Positions 17,698 through 26,290 are shown, counted from the first letter of the stretch. The stretch is 44,308 nt of DNA from Opitutia bacterium (GCA_947472765.1 CANJCM010000035.1:1-44308), one strand, 5' to 3'. The notes: generated by a model not told the origin, from the letters alone. Numbers and translations are program-made.

Positions 17698-18090
17698 TTA
17701 ATCGAACCATTCGTCCGCCGGATCGAAGGCGGGCACGGGGATGTTGAGAATCTTCAGCTTCCCGATCGCGCGATGCCGGCAGCCGGGCTTGATGAAGACC
17801 GCGCTCATCGGCCGCACGGGATGCTGCACGCCGTCGAGTTCGATGAAGCCCGTGCCCTCGAGCACGAGATACATCTCAGACATCTTCTTGTGGTAGTGCG
17901 TCTGCGCGTCGGACTGGATGTCGACCATGTGCAGGGTCGCGACCGGATTGTCGGGCGAGGCGAACGCGCGGCGTGCCCAGCCGCACGGACACCGCGTGGC
18001 CGGAACCTCGTCGAGCTGGGCGAGCATGTAGTTCGGACCGGAAGTTTCCGCCGGCTTCGAGGAAGCAACCGGCACGGAGGAGGTTGTCAT
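17698..18090 (-). CDS. Single-domain cupin protein
   Basis: 130 residues. The cupin barrel carries both signature motifs: motif 1 THYHKKMSEMYLVLEGTG with metal ligands His, His and Glu, and motif 2 PGCRHRAIG with the fourth His. PMSAVFIKPG precedes motif 2. An unusual RCPCGWARRAF lies just ahead of the barrel (residues about 33-43), whose cysteine pair is not standard and might bind metal. Such small cupins can be isomerases, dioxygenases or sugar sensors in the cytoplasm; no function can be assigned from sequence. It converges with the propeller-cytochrome gene and its upstream side is repeat DNA, so it is probably expressed alone. Confidence 0.85.
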   Translation of the reverse strand: MTTSSVPVASSKPAETSGPNYMLAQLDEVPATRCPCGWARRAFASPDNPVATLHMVDIQSDAQTHYHKKMSEMYLVLEGTGFIELDGVQHPVRPMSAVFIKPGCRHRAIGKLKILNIPVPAFDPADEWFD

Positions 18091-18170
18091 GGCGCCGGAA
18101 CTAACGGCGAGGCGGGACCAGTGTCAAAAAGATCGACCTCCAAGTCAGCGGAGGCACGGGTCGAGTGGCG

Positions 18171-18197
18171 CCGGTCTCCGACCGGCGAATGGCGGAA
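18171..18197. repeat. GTGGCGCCGGTCTCCGACCGG hairpin, single copy
   Basis: GGCGCCGGTCTCCGACCGGC is a short palindrome. The same sequence forms both arms of the element at 27521-27590. It lies in the 538-bp gap 18091-18628, which otherwise holds the two repeats listed next and no gene. Confidence 0.65.
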
Positions 18198-18261
18198 AGT
18201 TGGGCGTGATGTTTCTCTTCGGTCGAAGACAACGCCTTCTCCCGGCGTAGCCGATCGTGCC

Positions 18262-18488
18262 AACACACCCCGCCCTTCGGGCACCCCGCTCGAGCCGGAA
18301 CGGTGCAGTGGAACAAAATCGGCGGGTGTGGGCACCCGCCCTCCATGGTAGGCGGATCGGTCAGACTTCCGTTTGGTCTCCTCTCAAAGAGCTATGCATG
18401 GAGGGACGGTGCCCCCACCGTCCACGGCTACCTTTCGGGCAACGGAGCGTCCACGGATCGGTGTAGGGCCGGCTCGAGAGGGGACCTT
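18262..18488. repeat. Composite element, opposite orientation, right end truncated
   Basis: Order is reversed relative to 8918-9219: ACACACCCCGCCCTTCGGGC (18264), GGCGGGTGTGGGCACCCGCC (18322), CCTCTCAAAGAGC (18381), GGGACGGTGCCCCCACCGTC (18403), then GTAGGGCCGGC (18464) and CTCGAGAGGGGACC (18474) where the closing ACACCCCG complement should be. Strong similarity to 30736-31059, including the spacers GGTAGGCGGATCG and TCAGACTTC. Confidence 0.75.
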
Positions 18489-18531
18489 CAGTAACCTCTT
18501 CGAAAGGTCCCCGTTCGAGTGCCGACTGGGA

Positions 18532-18617
18532 GCCCTTGCCGTGAGGGCAGGGAATTCTTCATCGCTTCCCCTAAAGTTGTCCCGCTGCTCACGCAGCGGG
18601 CTACCAAGCTCACTTGG
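18532..18617 (-). mobile_element. Fragment of the MITE-like 120-bp element
   Basis: GCCCTTGCCGTGAGGGCAGG, TTCATCGCTTCCCCTAAAG and CCCGCTGCTCACGCAGCGGG appear in the order and spacing of the copy at 39720-39838. It is more diverged, and the GGATTCCGAAGTT ends are missing. It lies 11 bp from the stop of the triple-repeat protein gene and could shape its 3' end. Confidence 0.7.
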
Positions 18618-18628
18618 TCGAACCAAAC

Positions 18629-20272
18629 TCAGTCCGACTTCCGCCGCCCGCGCGAACGGCCGGGCTTCTTCTCGCCGCCCTTGGCTTCGCCGGCGCCTTC
18701 GCCTTCGTCACCCTCCGTCTTCGCTTCGCCCTGCGCGGGCTTCGCGTTGAGCCAGAGTTCACCCTTCGAGTTCCGCGCGAGCCAGTAGGCTTCGCCCCCG
18801 AATTCGACATAGACGGCTTTCTCGCGCGGCTTCTCCGGCAGCTTGAGGCCGGCCGCCACGAGATGCTTCACGAGTTCGTCGAGCGCACTGCCACGTTCCT
18901 CGGCGATGGCTTCAACCTTCGCGGAAACTCCGGTCTTCGCCGGCTTCAACGAAGGACGCACGACCGCGAACACACTGTCGCCGGCCGGTTTCGACTCAGT
19001 CGCCGCGGCCGCCGTCGCCGGCGGCTGCTCGGCCGTGGGCGTGGCACCGGTTTCAATCGGAGTCTGGACGGAAGCCTCGTTTGCGCTGGCGACGGTCTCA
19101 CCCGGTTCCTTGTCCCGGCCGTTGATCCAAAGTCCACCGCGCGAATCCAGGTTCAGCCACCAGAGCTGGCCTTCAATCTCAGCGTAAACGGGCGCGTCAT
19201 TGGGCGTGGCGGGCACGGTGAGACCGAGACCGGTGAACGCCGTCTTCAGGTCCGCCTCGCTGCACTTGAGCGCGCGGGAGAGGAAACTGCCGCTGCCGCT
19301 GCCACCGGGGCCGCGACGATTTCGCCGCATCAAGGGACGGATCTTCGCGAGCAGCGCCGAACCTTCCGGCAACGGCGCACCCGGTGCCTCGGATCTTGCG
19401 GGAGCGTGCGAAGAAGCTTCCGTCGCCGCCGGCTCGGAAATCGGAGCGCCACCTTCGGGCTTCGCCACCGGCTCGGTCGGCTCGGGCCGGCGCTGGTTGC
19501 GATCCGGGCGGCTCTGCGGCTCTTCCTCGATCGTGACCCGCTCAGCCTTCACGGCGCGGAACACCGGACGCGGCTTTTCCTTGGTGTTGAGCCAAAGTTC
19601 GCCGCGGCGGTTCTCGTTCAGCCAGTAAAGATCGCCGTCGTACTCGAGGTAGACCGGCTTGTCGTCCTCGTTCTCGGGAATGACAAAACCGCATTCGAGC
19701 AGCGCGCCCTTGATGTCCTCCTCGGACTGGTCCCACTTGCGCGCCAGATAATCCACGCCGACCGACATGCCCGGACCGCGTTGATTGCGGCGCATGTGCG
19801 GACGCATCGCCTCGAAAAACGTCGGCAGCTCTTCCTCTTCCTGCGCGGTGAGCTTGTCCCAGTCGTCCGCCTTCGTCTCCTCGTCATCCGCATCGGTGTC
19901 GGCATCGCGGGAAGTGTCGACCAGGCTGCGCAACCCGTCCTCGGGGGCGACCTTCTCCTCGAGAAACGACGCCGGCGGCTCCTCGTTGCCCGCCGCGCGA
20001 GTGGCTACTTCCTTGAACTTGGCTTCGAACTCGGCGCGAACCTTGTCCGCCTCGGCCTTGGCGGCGGCGGTGGCCGCTCCTTCCAAAGTCCAGTCACGCT
20101 GCGTCGAACGCCGGGCGAGCCCGGAGAACGCCAGCGGATTTTCCGGGAGGGTCTGATAGTGGATGATCTCCCACTCGTCGCGGCCCAGGTCGCCGAGAAA
20201 TTTTTCGAGCAGCGCCGGCGTGGCAAAGCCGCCCTTGCCACTGCTGATGACCTTATATTCCCAGACGGACAT
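18629..20272 (-). CDS. Protein with N-terminal DUF4177-like region and three copies of an unrecognised ~78-residue domain
   Basis: 547 residues from ATG 20272 (MSVWEYKVISSGKGG); an upstream extension is low-complexity and not believable. Residues 1-45 resemble DUF4177 (WEYKV, LLEKFLGDLGRDEWEII). A charged helical stretch (65-95) and an acidic linker (120-150) follow. Then come three related blocks, 151-229, 306-384 and 432-509. Each starts near (V/M/I)RP, in the first two followed by MRRNxRGPG; each then has a helical SEAD(L/I)K-like part, PVYxE, (Y/W)WL and ends GELWLN or GLWIN. Linkers are Pro/Ala/Glu rich and the C-terminus is basic (KKPGRSRGRRKSD). The third copy has lost MRRNxRGPG. No signal peptide or membrane span. 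Function unknown; nucleic-acid or protein binding is a guess. Confidence 0.82.
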   Translation of the reverse strand: MSVWEYKVISSGKGGFATPALLEKFLGDLGRDEWEIIHYQTLPENPLAFSGLARRSTQRDWTLEGAATAAAKAEADKVRAEFEAKFKEVATRAAGNEEPPASFLEEKVAPEDGLRSLVDTSRDADTDADDEETKADDWDKLTAQEEEELPTFFEAMRPHMRRNQRGPGMSVGVDYLARKWDQSEEDIKGALLECGFVIPENEDDKPVYLEYDGDLYWLNENRRGELWLNTKEKPRPVFRAVKAERVTIEEEPQSRPDRNQRRPEPTEPVAKPEGGAPISEPAATEASSHAPARSEAPGAPLPEGSALLAKIRPLMRRNRRGPGGSGSGSFLSRALKCSEADLKTAFTGLGLTVPATPNDAPVYAEIEGQLWWLNLDSRGGLWINGRDKEPGETVASANEASVQTPIETGATPTAEQPPATAAAATESKPAGDSVFAVVRPSLKPAKTGVSAKVEAIAEERGSALDELVKHLVAAGLKLPEKPREKAVYVEFGGEAYWLARNSKGELWLNAKPAQGEAKTEGDEGEGAGEAKGGEKKPGRSRGRRKSD

Positions 20273-20685
20273 GTTGGTTTCGTTTTTTGCGCTGAACTCG
20301 AAAGCCATCCCAAAAGCGGGTCCACTTGCCGAGCCAAATCGCGCTCCCGTCCGATTGACCGCAGGCGCTGCCGCGGCGTTGCAGCCTGCCGCCGCCGGCT
20401 GATTGCCCCCTCCGCCGCCCCGGCGATTCCATCGCCTTGCTCCGTTCAACTCCAAGCCACGCTTGTCATCTAATGGACGACAAAGGGGCTTGGGCGGCGA
20501 GCGGGTGGGTGGCAGGGGGAGCGTCGGATTTCGGAGGTCGCGGGAGGGGTCGCCGAGGCCGGTCACGGCGGGCAGAACCGCGGGCGCTTCCGTGCGTCTG
20601 GCGAATGAAATCGCGGCCGTGAGATGCTGCAGCACATTAGCCTGTCCCTTTATACCCCGCCCCCTAACGTCCCGCGCACCCTGCC
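20273..20685. other. 413-bp gap between divergent genes with one stem-loop
   Basis: This region must hold the promoters of the triple-repeat protein (minus) and the TonB-dependent receptor (plus). One clear structure is visible at 20452-20493: CCAAGCC pairs with GGCTTGG, inside which TTGTC pairs with GACAA around an 11-base loop. No conserved riboswitch core (for example a B12 box) was recognised, and none of the main palindrome families is present. Confidence 0.55.
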
Positions 20686-22800
20686 ATGAAGCTTTCGCGT
20701 TGTTTCTGCCTTCTCGCTGTCCCCGCCGCCGCCCTGACCGCCGCCGAGTCCGCTCCGGCTGTACCCCGGCTCGATCCCGTCGTGATCACCGCGGCGCGGG
20801 CCGCGCAACCCGCCGAGCAGGTGGCATTTTCCGTCAAGGCTCTCGACGCCGGCAACCTGCGCGCGAATCCGGCGCTGACGCTGGATGGCGCCCTTCGCTC
20901 CGTGCCGGGATTCACGCTGTTCCGGCGCAGCGACAGCTTCACGGCCAACCCCACCGCCCAGGGCGTCTCGCTCCGCGGGCTGGGACCGAGCGGTGCCAGC
21001 CGCTCGCTGATCGTCCTCGATGGCGTGCCGCTCAATGATCCTTTCGGTGGTTGGGTGGCGTGGACGAAAGTTCCGCGCGACGGCCTGTCCCGCGCCGAGC
21101 TCGTCCCTGGCGGCGGCGCCACGGCTTGGGGCAATGCCGCCCTCGGCGGTGTCGTGCAGCTCCTGACCGAGCCGATGAGCGGCGCGCACACGCAGACCAG
21201 TCTCGCGATGGGCGACTATACGACCCGCAGCTTTGAACTCGCAGCGACCCAGCCCACCACGACCGGTGGATCCGTCCAACTGCTCGGCCGCATGTTCGCC
21301 ACGAACGGCTTCCGGCTCGTCGGCCGCGAGCGCCGCGGCCCGATCGACATCGCCGCCTCGAGCAAGCACAACTGGATCGGACTGCGTGCCCGCCAGAGCA
21401 TCGGCTCCGACCTCGAGCTCAGCCTCAGCGGTCGCGCCTACAACGAGGAACGCGGCAACGGCACCCCTTACCAGAACAACTCCTCCCGAGAGAAGTTCGC
21501 CTCGGTCGGGCTGGCCGGAAAGTCGGGCTCAGCCTTCACCTGGAACAGCGTCGGCTACGTCCAGGACCAGTCGTTTGCCTCGACGTTCAGCGGCGTGAAC
21601 GCGACCCGCACCGCCGAGACGCCGGCGAGCAACCAGTTCGATGTGCCGGCCAAGGCCGGCGGCCTCGCCTGGACCGGCTCGTGGGTGCACGGCGACGGCT
21701 CCCGCACCAACGCCGGTGGCGACTGGCGCACCGTGCGCGGCGAGACCCGGGAATACTTCACGTTCGCCGCGGGCGACTTCACGCGCCTCCGCGTCGCGGG
21801 CGGCCGCCAGACCATCGGCGGCGTCTTCGCGCTCCATGAGCGGGCCCTGACCCCCGCGCTGCGCGGCACCCTCGGCGGCCGGCTCGACTGGTGGAAGGAC
21901 ACCGAAGGCCACCGGCGCGAAAGCGATCGCGCCACCGGCGTAGCGTCGCGCAATGACGTCTTCGCCGATCTGGACGACACCGAGTTCAGCCCAACCGCCG
22001 GTCTCGTTTACTCGACCAGCCGCGCCTGGCGGCTGCGCGCGAACGTCCAGCAGTCGTTCCGCCGCCCCACCCTCAACGAACTGCATCGTCCGTTCCGGGT
22101 CGGCCCGAATGTCACCGAAGCCAACGCCGCGCTCAAAACCGAGCGCAACACGAGCGGCGAAGTCGGCGCGGAATGGAATCTCTTCGCGGACCGCGCCCCG
22201 ACCGGTGCCCGGCCCCTGCTGCAGGTCAGCGCGACCGCGTTCACGAACGAGCTGAGCGATGCGGTTGGTAATGTGACCATCGCCCGCGGACCCGGCACTT
22301 TCCCGATTGTCGGCTTCGTCGCCGCCGGCGGCGTCGGTCGCCAGCGCCAGAATCTCGACCGCATCCGCGTGCAGGGCCTCGAGCTCTCCAGCACCTGGAA
22401 CGTCTCGTCCGACCTCAGCCTGTCCGTCGACTATATCTACAACGATGCCACCGTGCGCCGCGCCTCGACCGCCCCGGCGCTCGTCGGCAAACGCGTAGCC
22501 CAGGTTCCGCGCGTCAACGCCTCCTTCGCCGCCAGCTGGCGCGGCCCCGCCGGGCTTACCTTCACGCCGCGCATCCGCGGGATTGGACGTCAGTTCGAGG
22601 ACGACGAGAACCAGCTCATCCTCGGCGAAGTCTCCATCATCGACCTCGGAGTCAGCCGCAAGATGTCCCAGCACCTCGAGCTGTTCCTGAACGCCGAGAA
22701 TCTTGCCAACGCCCGGATCGAAACCGGCCGCACCGCCGACGGCATCGTCAACGTCGGCACGCCCCGCATGATCATCGGTGGGCTGCGCGGCTCCTGGTAA
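20686..22800 (+). CDS. TonB-dependent outer-membrane receptor
   Basis: 704 residues with signal peptide (MKLSRCFCLLAVPAAALTAA). The plug domain (about 30-150) shows LDPVVITAAR, VPGFTLFRRSDS, GVSLRGLGPSGASRSLIVLD and GGGATAWGNAALGGVVQL, all classical TonB receptor motifs. The remainder is a 22-strand-type barrel ending in Trp (GGLRGSW). It would import a scarce ligand across the outer membrane with TonB-ExbBD energy. The ligand is unknown; the size fits siderophore, cobalamin or metal-chelate receptors, and motif order resembles the BtuB/colicin I receptor group. MsrP, a molybdenum enzyme, follows 261 bp downstream, but a link is not shown. No regulatory box was recognised upstream. Confidence 0.93.
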   Translation: MKLSRCFCLLAVPAAALTAAESAPAVPRLDPVVITAARAAQPAEQVAFSVKALDAGNLRANPALTLDGALRSVPGFTLFRRSDSFTANPTAQGVSLRGLGPSGASRSLIVLDGVPLNDPFGGWVAWTKVPRDGLSRAELVPGGGATAWGNAALGGVVQLLTEPMSGAHTQTSLAMGDYTTRSFELAATQPTTTGGSVQLLGRMFATNGFRLVGRERRGPIDIAASSKHNWIGLRARQSIGSDLELSLSGRAYNEERGNGTPYQNNSSREKFASVGLAGKSGSAFTWNSVGYVQDQSFASTFSGVNATRTAETPASNQFDVPAKAGGLAWTGSWVHGDGSRTNAGGDWRTVRGETREYFTFAAGDFTRLRVAGGRQTIGGVFALHERALTPALRGTLGGRLDWWKDTEGHRRESDRATGVASRNDVFADLDDTEFSPTAGLVYSTSRAWRLRANVQQSFRRPTLNELHRPFRVGPNVTEANAALKTERNTSGEVGAEWNLFADRAPTGARPLLQVSATAFTNELSDAVGNVTIARGPGTFPIVGFVAAGGVGRQRQNLDRIRVQGLELSSTWNVSSDLSLSVDYIYNDATVRRASTAPALVGKRVAQVPRVNASFAASWRGPAGLTFTPRIRGIGRQFEDDENQLILGEVSIIDLGVSRKMSQHLELFLNAENLANARIETGRTADGIVNVGTPRMIIGGLRGSW

Positions 22801-22879
22801 GACGGGAAGGCAGGAGGTCGGAGTTGGCGGGGAAGAGTTGGGAAGCGAGCCCGAGGTTTGCGTGATCGACCATCTTTCC

Positions 22880-22910
22880 CATGGAGGGCGGGTGCCCTCA
22901 CCCGCCATGA
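22880..22910. repeat. GGAGGGCGGGTG hairpin, single copy
   Basis: ATGGAGGGCGGGTGCCCTCA then CCCGCCAT forms a hairpin of GGCGGGTG with CACCCGCC. Same module as in the composite elements at 8797-9219 and 30736-31059, here alone between the receptor and MsrP genes. A weaker CTGCCG/CGGCAG pair lies just after it (22925-22966). Confidence 0.7.
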
Positions 22911-23047
22911 CGGTTTCACGGTCCTGCCGTCTGGCCGGTGAGGGCATCGGCCCTGCAACCGGCAGGCCTCCGCGGAATAAACTTTGCGGAAGAAGACTCT
23001 CACCGCACATTCCGGGAACCATCCCCGTGACCGGCCCTCGAACGGCC

Positions 23048-23053
23048 AAGGAG
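23048..23053 (+). promoter_or_regulatory. Ribosome binding site of msrP
   Basis: AAGGAG lies 8 bases before the ATG at 23062. Such a clear site is rare in this window, and it decides the start against the longer open frame from 22984. Confidence 0.75.
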
Positions 23054-23061
23054 AAACCATC

Positions 23062-24030
23062 ATGCTCATCCGCACACCGAAAGACTGGGAGTTGCCCGAA
23101 TCCGTCGTCACCCCCGAGAGCGCCTACGAGCTCCGTCCGCGTCGTGACTTCATCAAGACGCTCGGCCTCGGGCTCGCCGGGGCCGCGCTGGGCGGAAACA
23201 ACATCCTCGCTGCCACCGCAGGATTTCCCTCGAAGGAAAACCCCGCCTACCCGGCCAGTGCGCTCAAGCCGACGGCGTACGAGCACATCATCAGCTACAA
23301 CAATTTTTACGAGTTCGGCACCGACAAGGCTGAGCCGAAGGATCAGGCGAAGAAATGGAAGCCCGAGCCGTGGACCGTCGAACTCGCCGGCCTCGTGCGC
23401 AACCCCGCGAAGATCGAGGTCAACGACCTGATCAACAAGCTCGGCGGGATCGAGCAGCGCGTCTACCGGATGCGCTGCGTCGAGGCCTGGTCGATGGTGA
23501 TTCCGTGGGACGGATTCCAGCTTTCCAAGCTCGTCGCGCTCGCGGATCCGAAGCCCGAGGCGAAGTTCCTCAAGATGACCACGCTGCTCGACCCGAAGAA
23601 CATGCCGGGCCAGCGCGAGCGCAGCCTCGACTGGCCTTACGTCGAGGGACTGCACATCGACGAAGCGAACCACGAGCTGGCGTTCATCGCGACCGGCATC
23701 TACGGCAAACCGATCCCGAACCAGAACGGCGCCCCGCTGCGGCTCGTCGTGCCGTGGAAGTACGGTTTCAAGGGCGTGAAATCGATCGTGAAATTCGAAT
23801 TCGTCGCCGAGCAACCGCTCAACACCTGGCATGTGATGCAATCGCGGGAGTACGGCTTCCTCGCCAACGTGAATCCGATGGTGGATCACCCACGCTGGTC
23901 ACAGGCCAGCGAACGGATCATCGGCGCCGGTGGCGTGCTCGGGGCCCGGCAAAAGACGCTGATGTTTAATGGCTATGAGAAGCAGGTCGCGCCCCTCTAT
24001 CAGGGCGTCGATCTGAGGAAGTATTTCTGA
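23062..24030 (+). CDS. msrP: Protein-methionine-sulfoxide reductase, molybdopterin catalytic subunit MsrP
   Basis: 322 residues, close to E. coli MsrP (334). A Tat-type signal is present (RRDFIKTLGLGLAGAALGG, residues 28-46), so the folded enzyme with its molybdopterin cofactor would be exported to the periplasm. The molybdenum-binding Cys is Cys139 in RMRCVEAWSM. PWDGFQLSKL, GYEKQVAP and the ending GVDLRKYF also match the sulfite-oxidase-fold family. It reduces methionine sulfoxide in periplasmic proteins with electrons from MsrQ, whose gene follows about 100 bp downstream. A strong ribosome site supports the start. The family identity is secure; the 100-bp repeat-bearing spacer to msrQ is longer than usual for this pair. 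Confidence 0.95.
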   Translation: MLIRTPKDWELPESVVTPESAYELRPRRDFIKTLGLGLAGAALGGNNILAATAGFPSKENPAYPASALKPTAYEHIISYNNFYEFGTDKAEPKDQAKKWKPEPWTVELAGLVRNPAKIEVNDLINKLGGIEQRVYRMRCVEAWSMVIPWDGFQLSKLVALADPKPEAKFLKMTTLLDPKNMPGQRERSLDWPYVEGLHIDEANHELAFIATGIYGKPIPNQNGAPLRLVVPWKYGFKGVKSIVKFEFVAEQPLNTWHVMQSREYGFLANVNPMVDHPRWSQASERIIGAGGVLGARQKTLMFNGYEKQVAPLYQGVDLRKYF

Positions 24031-24040
24031 GCGGCCCCGG

Positions 24041-24109
24041 TTTGTCATTCTGAGCAGAGCGAAGAATGACAAGGGCCCGAATTGGCGGGTGAGGACACCC
24101 GCCCTCCAT
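24041..24109. repeat. Two hairpin repeats between msrP and msrQ
   Basis: TTTGTCATTCTGAGCAGAGC followed by GAAGAATGACAA (24041-24072) pairs GTCATTCT with AGAATGAC. GGCGGGTGAGGACACCCGCC (24084-24103) is the GGAGGGCGGGTG module in reverse. Both could attenuate reading into msrQ or stabilise the msrP message. Confidence 0.7.
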
Positions 24110-24129
24110 TCGGCTAGCCCGCCGTCCTT

Positions 24130-24822
24130 TTGCTTCGGAATAACCTGACGCGAGCCGTCTCTACCTTCGTGCCCGTGCTCGAAAAACTCCTCCGCTCCAA
24201 GGTCGTCATCTGGATCCTGATCGTGCTGCCGGGCCTGTGGCCCGTGTGGCCGATTTTCATTCAGCACGATTCGACGGTCCTCGCGGATCCGCTGAAGTAC
24301 ATCCTGCACCACCTCGGCTTCACGGCCTGCGTGCTGCTCGCGGTGGTCCTGACTTTCACGCCCCTGCGCGTGCTCTTCCCAAAATCGCCGGTGGCGCTCG
24401 CGCTCAACCGGCACCGCCGGCTCGTGGGTGTCAGCGCGTTTGCCTACGCCGCCCTCCACTTCAGCACGCACGTCCTCTACGAAGGCGGCCTCGAAAGTCT
24501 CCAGGCCACGCTGAAGATCGCCGCCGGAAAGCCATTTCAACTCGTGGGACTCATCGCGTTGACGATCCTGCTGATTCTCGCGCTGACGAGTTTTCCCGCG
24601 GCCATCCGCTGGCTGGGTGGGAAACGTTGGAAGAACCTGCACCGGCTCGTCTATGTCGCCGCCGCGCTCTCGGCCTATCATCAAGCCGCGGCGCGAAAAA
24701 TTTTCCCGCAACAGGTCCTGTGGATCTTTGGGCCGCTGATCGTGCTCGAGGTGCTGCGCGTGATGAAAGAGCGCAAAGCGCGGCGGCCCGTCGCGCGACC
24801 GCCCGCTGCTTCGGCAGCCTGA
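24130..24822 (+). CDS. msrQ: MsrQ haem-binding membrane subunit (YedZ family)
   Basis: Up to 230 residues from a TTG at 24130; a GTG at 24169 gives 217, nearer the E. coli 211, and may be the true start. The protein is mostly membrane helices (VVIWILIVLPGLWPVWPIF, FTACVLLAVVLTF, LVGLIALTILLILALTSF). Candidate haem-ligand histidines lie in HHLGF, ALHFSTHV and AYHQAA; NRHRRLVGVSAFAYAALH and WKNLHRLVYVAAALSAYH are family signatures. It carries electrons from the quinone pool or a flavin reductase across the inner membrane to MsrP. The order msrP-msrQ matches the usual operon. The C-terminal tail (RKARRPVARPPAASAA) is basic and probably cytoplasmic. Confidence 0.92.
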   Translation: MLRNNLTRAVSTFVPVLEKLLRSKVVIWILIVLPGLWPVWPIFIQHDSTVLADPLKYILHHLGFTACVLLAVVLTFTPLRVLFPKSPVALALNRHRRLVGVSAFAYAALHFSTHVLYEGGLESLQATLKIAAGKPFQLVGLIALTILLILALTSFPAAIRWLGGKRWKNLHRLVYVAAALSAYHQAAARKIFPQQVLWIFGPLIVLEVLRVMKERKARRPVARPPAASAA

Positions 24823-24870
24823 AGCGTCAGTTGGCCCCACCCCGTCCCGATTAATTCCTCCCGGACCTAA

Positions 24871-24903
24871 CCTTGCACGTCACGTAATACGTGACGTGCA
24901 AGG
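24871..24903. repeat. Perfect 33-base palindrome
   Basis: CCTTGCACGTCACGTA and TACGTGACGTGCAAGG pair fully (16 bp each) with a single A at the centre. Similar sequence (TGCACGTAATGTAATAC and GTAATACGTTACCTGCA) flanks the MITE-like copy at 39720-39838. Beyond it, 24995-25050 holds GTAGGGGCG-type repeats; the 255-bp gap has no gene. Confidence 0.85.
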
Positions 24904-25077
24904 ATCGGCGGAGCGGTGAAATTGCCGGAGGCAGGGACCGGGCAGGCTTGTTGTTGAGCGAATCCCTGACGCCTTGCCGAAAAGTCATCGTGGGCGCGCA
25001 CGAGGCGCGCCCCTACGAAAGGCGTTGTAGGGGCGTGGCTCGGGCACGCCCGTCGCAAAACAAATTCTCGAACAGGA

Positions 25078-26238
25078 CTAGCGGCTCGTAACGTCGGCCG
25101 GAGCGGGCCGCGTCACCGCCGCGAGAAACCACTCAATCGCATAGGTCGAGATCTGGCCGCCGGGGCCGTGGCGGTTCACTTCGAACGCGTGCGTCGCCCA
25201 CGGCAGGGAGACGAAGAGGTTCTTTACCTTGAGTTCGTTCAGGCGCGCCTCGAGCCGTTCGCTGTGCCGGTGCCAGACCAGCCCGTCGAGCCGGCCGTGG
25301 AGTTGCAACGTGGGCGGCGCGTCCGCCGTGACGTGGTTCAGCGCGCTCGCACTGTCGTAGGCGGCCTGCGCCGTCGCAGGCGGACCGCCGAGGTATTGCC
25401 GCATCAACGTCGGTGACTTCAGCGCATCGTCCTCCCAGGCGTTGGCATACCCGAAGTTCAGATCCGACGGCGAATACAGCGCCACGAGTCCGCGGAGCGC
25501 CGGATCTCTGGCTGTGTAGGCGACGACCTCGGCAATCTGGCCGCCGGCCGATCGGCCAAGCAGCACGAGCCGCGTCGGGTCGAGGCGCAGCGCGGTCGCG
25601 TTGGCCTTGAGGTAGGCGATGGCGGCGAGGGTGTCATCGCGCGGTGCCGGCCACGTGTGCGCCGGTGCGAGCCGGTAGGATATGGCCGCGACGGCGTAGC
25701 CGAGCGATACGACCCAGTGATTAAAGGACGCGAGCTGCGTGCGGTCCCCGCTGTCCCAGCCACCGCCGTGCACGACGATCACGCACGGAACCGGTCCGGT
25801 CGCAGCAGCGGCCGGTTGGTAATAATCAAGCGTGAGGCCCGGCGCGAACTCGCGCGTTTCGATCGGCACCGGCGGAATGCCGCGGCCGATCAGCGCGGTG
25901 ACGGCAAACGGCTCACGCGTCATCGGCACGCGGCCATACGACGACGCCAGATTCGCAGCGAGATTCTGGCTGATCCGCGCCGCTTCGATCACGGGACGGC
26001 AGAAAAGCCCGATCGCGAGCGAACACAGCAGGAGCGTCGCCAGCGCCACGCCGGGATGCATGCCCCGGTTGCTTGCCGCCAGGACCGCGATAAAAAACGG
26101 CACCGCGGCCAGAGCATAACCGTATTCGCCCGCCAGCACGGCCAGCCGCCACTCCGCCCAGTCGGGCGCGCGGACGAGCGTGAGGAGGCCGAGAGCGAAG
26201 CAGAGACCGGCGGAGGAAAAGAGAACCCAGCGGAACAT
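25078..26238 (-). CDS. Membrane-anchored alpha/beta hydrolase (esterase/lipase type)
   Basis: 386 residues. Three hydrophobic helices fill the first ~85 residues (FRWVLFSSAGLCFALGLL, LAAVPFFIAVLAAS, ATLLLCSLAIGLF). The hydrolase domain starts near 125: oxyanion-hole HGGGWDSG, nucleophile elbow GRSAGG with the Ser, acid in HGRLDGLV and catalytic His in ATHAFE. This is the BD-FAE/hormone-sensitive-lipase-like carboxylesterase group, acting on ester bonds, probably facing the periplasm. Substrate is unknown; relatives act on acetylated or feruloylated plant polysaccharides, which would suit a sugar-degrading bacterium. It stands alone between repeat regions, and no promoter was recognised. Confidence 0.88.
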   Translation of the reverse strand: MFRWVLFSSAGLCFALGLLTLVRAPDWAEWRLAVLAGEYGYALAAVPFFIAVLAASNRGMHPGVALATLLLCSLAIGLFCRPVIEAARISQNLAANLASSYGRVPMTREPFAVTALIGRGIPPVPIETREFAPGLTLDYYQPAAAATGPVPCVIVVHGGGWDSGDRTQLASFNHWVVSLGYAVAAISYRLAPAHTWPAPRDDTLAAIAYLKANATALRLDPTRLVLLGRSAGGQIAEVVAYTARDPALRGLVALYSPSDLNFGYANAWEDDALKSPTLMRQYLGGPPATAQAAYDSASALNHVTADAPPTLQLHGRLDGLVWHRHSERLEARLNELKVKNLFVSLPWATHAFEVNRHGPGGQISTYAIEWFLAAVTRPAPADVTSR

Positions 26239-26290
26239 GGATAGGAACTCTCATTGCCGGAGGGCGAATGCCGAGTGCCGAATTTGGAAC

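Noticed and set aside
20273-20685. Cobalamin or other known riboswitch before the TonB-dependent receptor
   Set aside because: No B12 box or other conserved core was found, only a simple stem-loop.
21529-23889. Long minus-strand open frame (786 codons) across the TonB receptor and MsrP genes
   Set aside because: It lies opposite two genes with clear domain motifs. It is a high-G+C shadow frame with no recognisable protein features.
24130-24168. msrQ beginning certainly at the TTG 24130
   Set aside because: A GTG at 24169 gives a length nearer the family. Neither has a clear ribosome site, so the start remains open.
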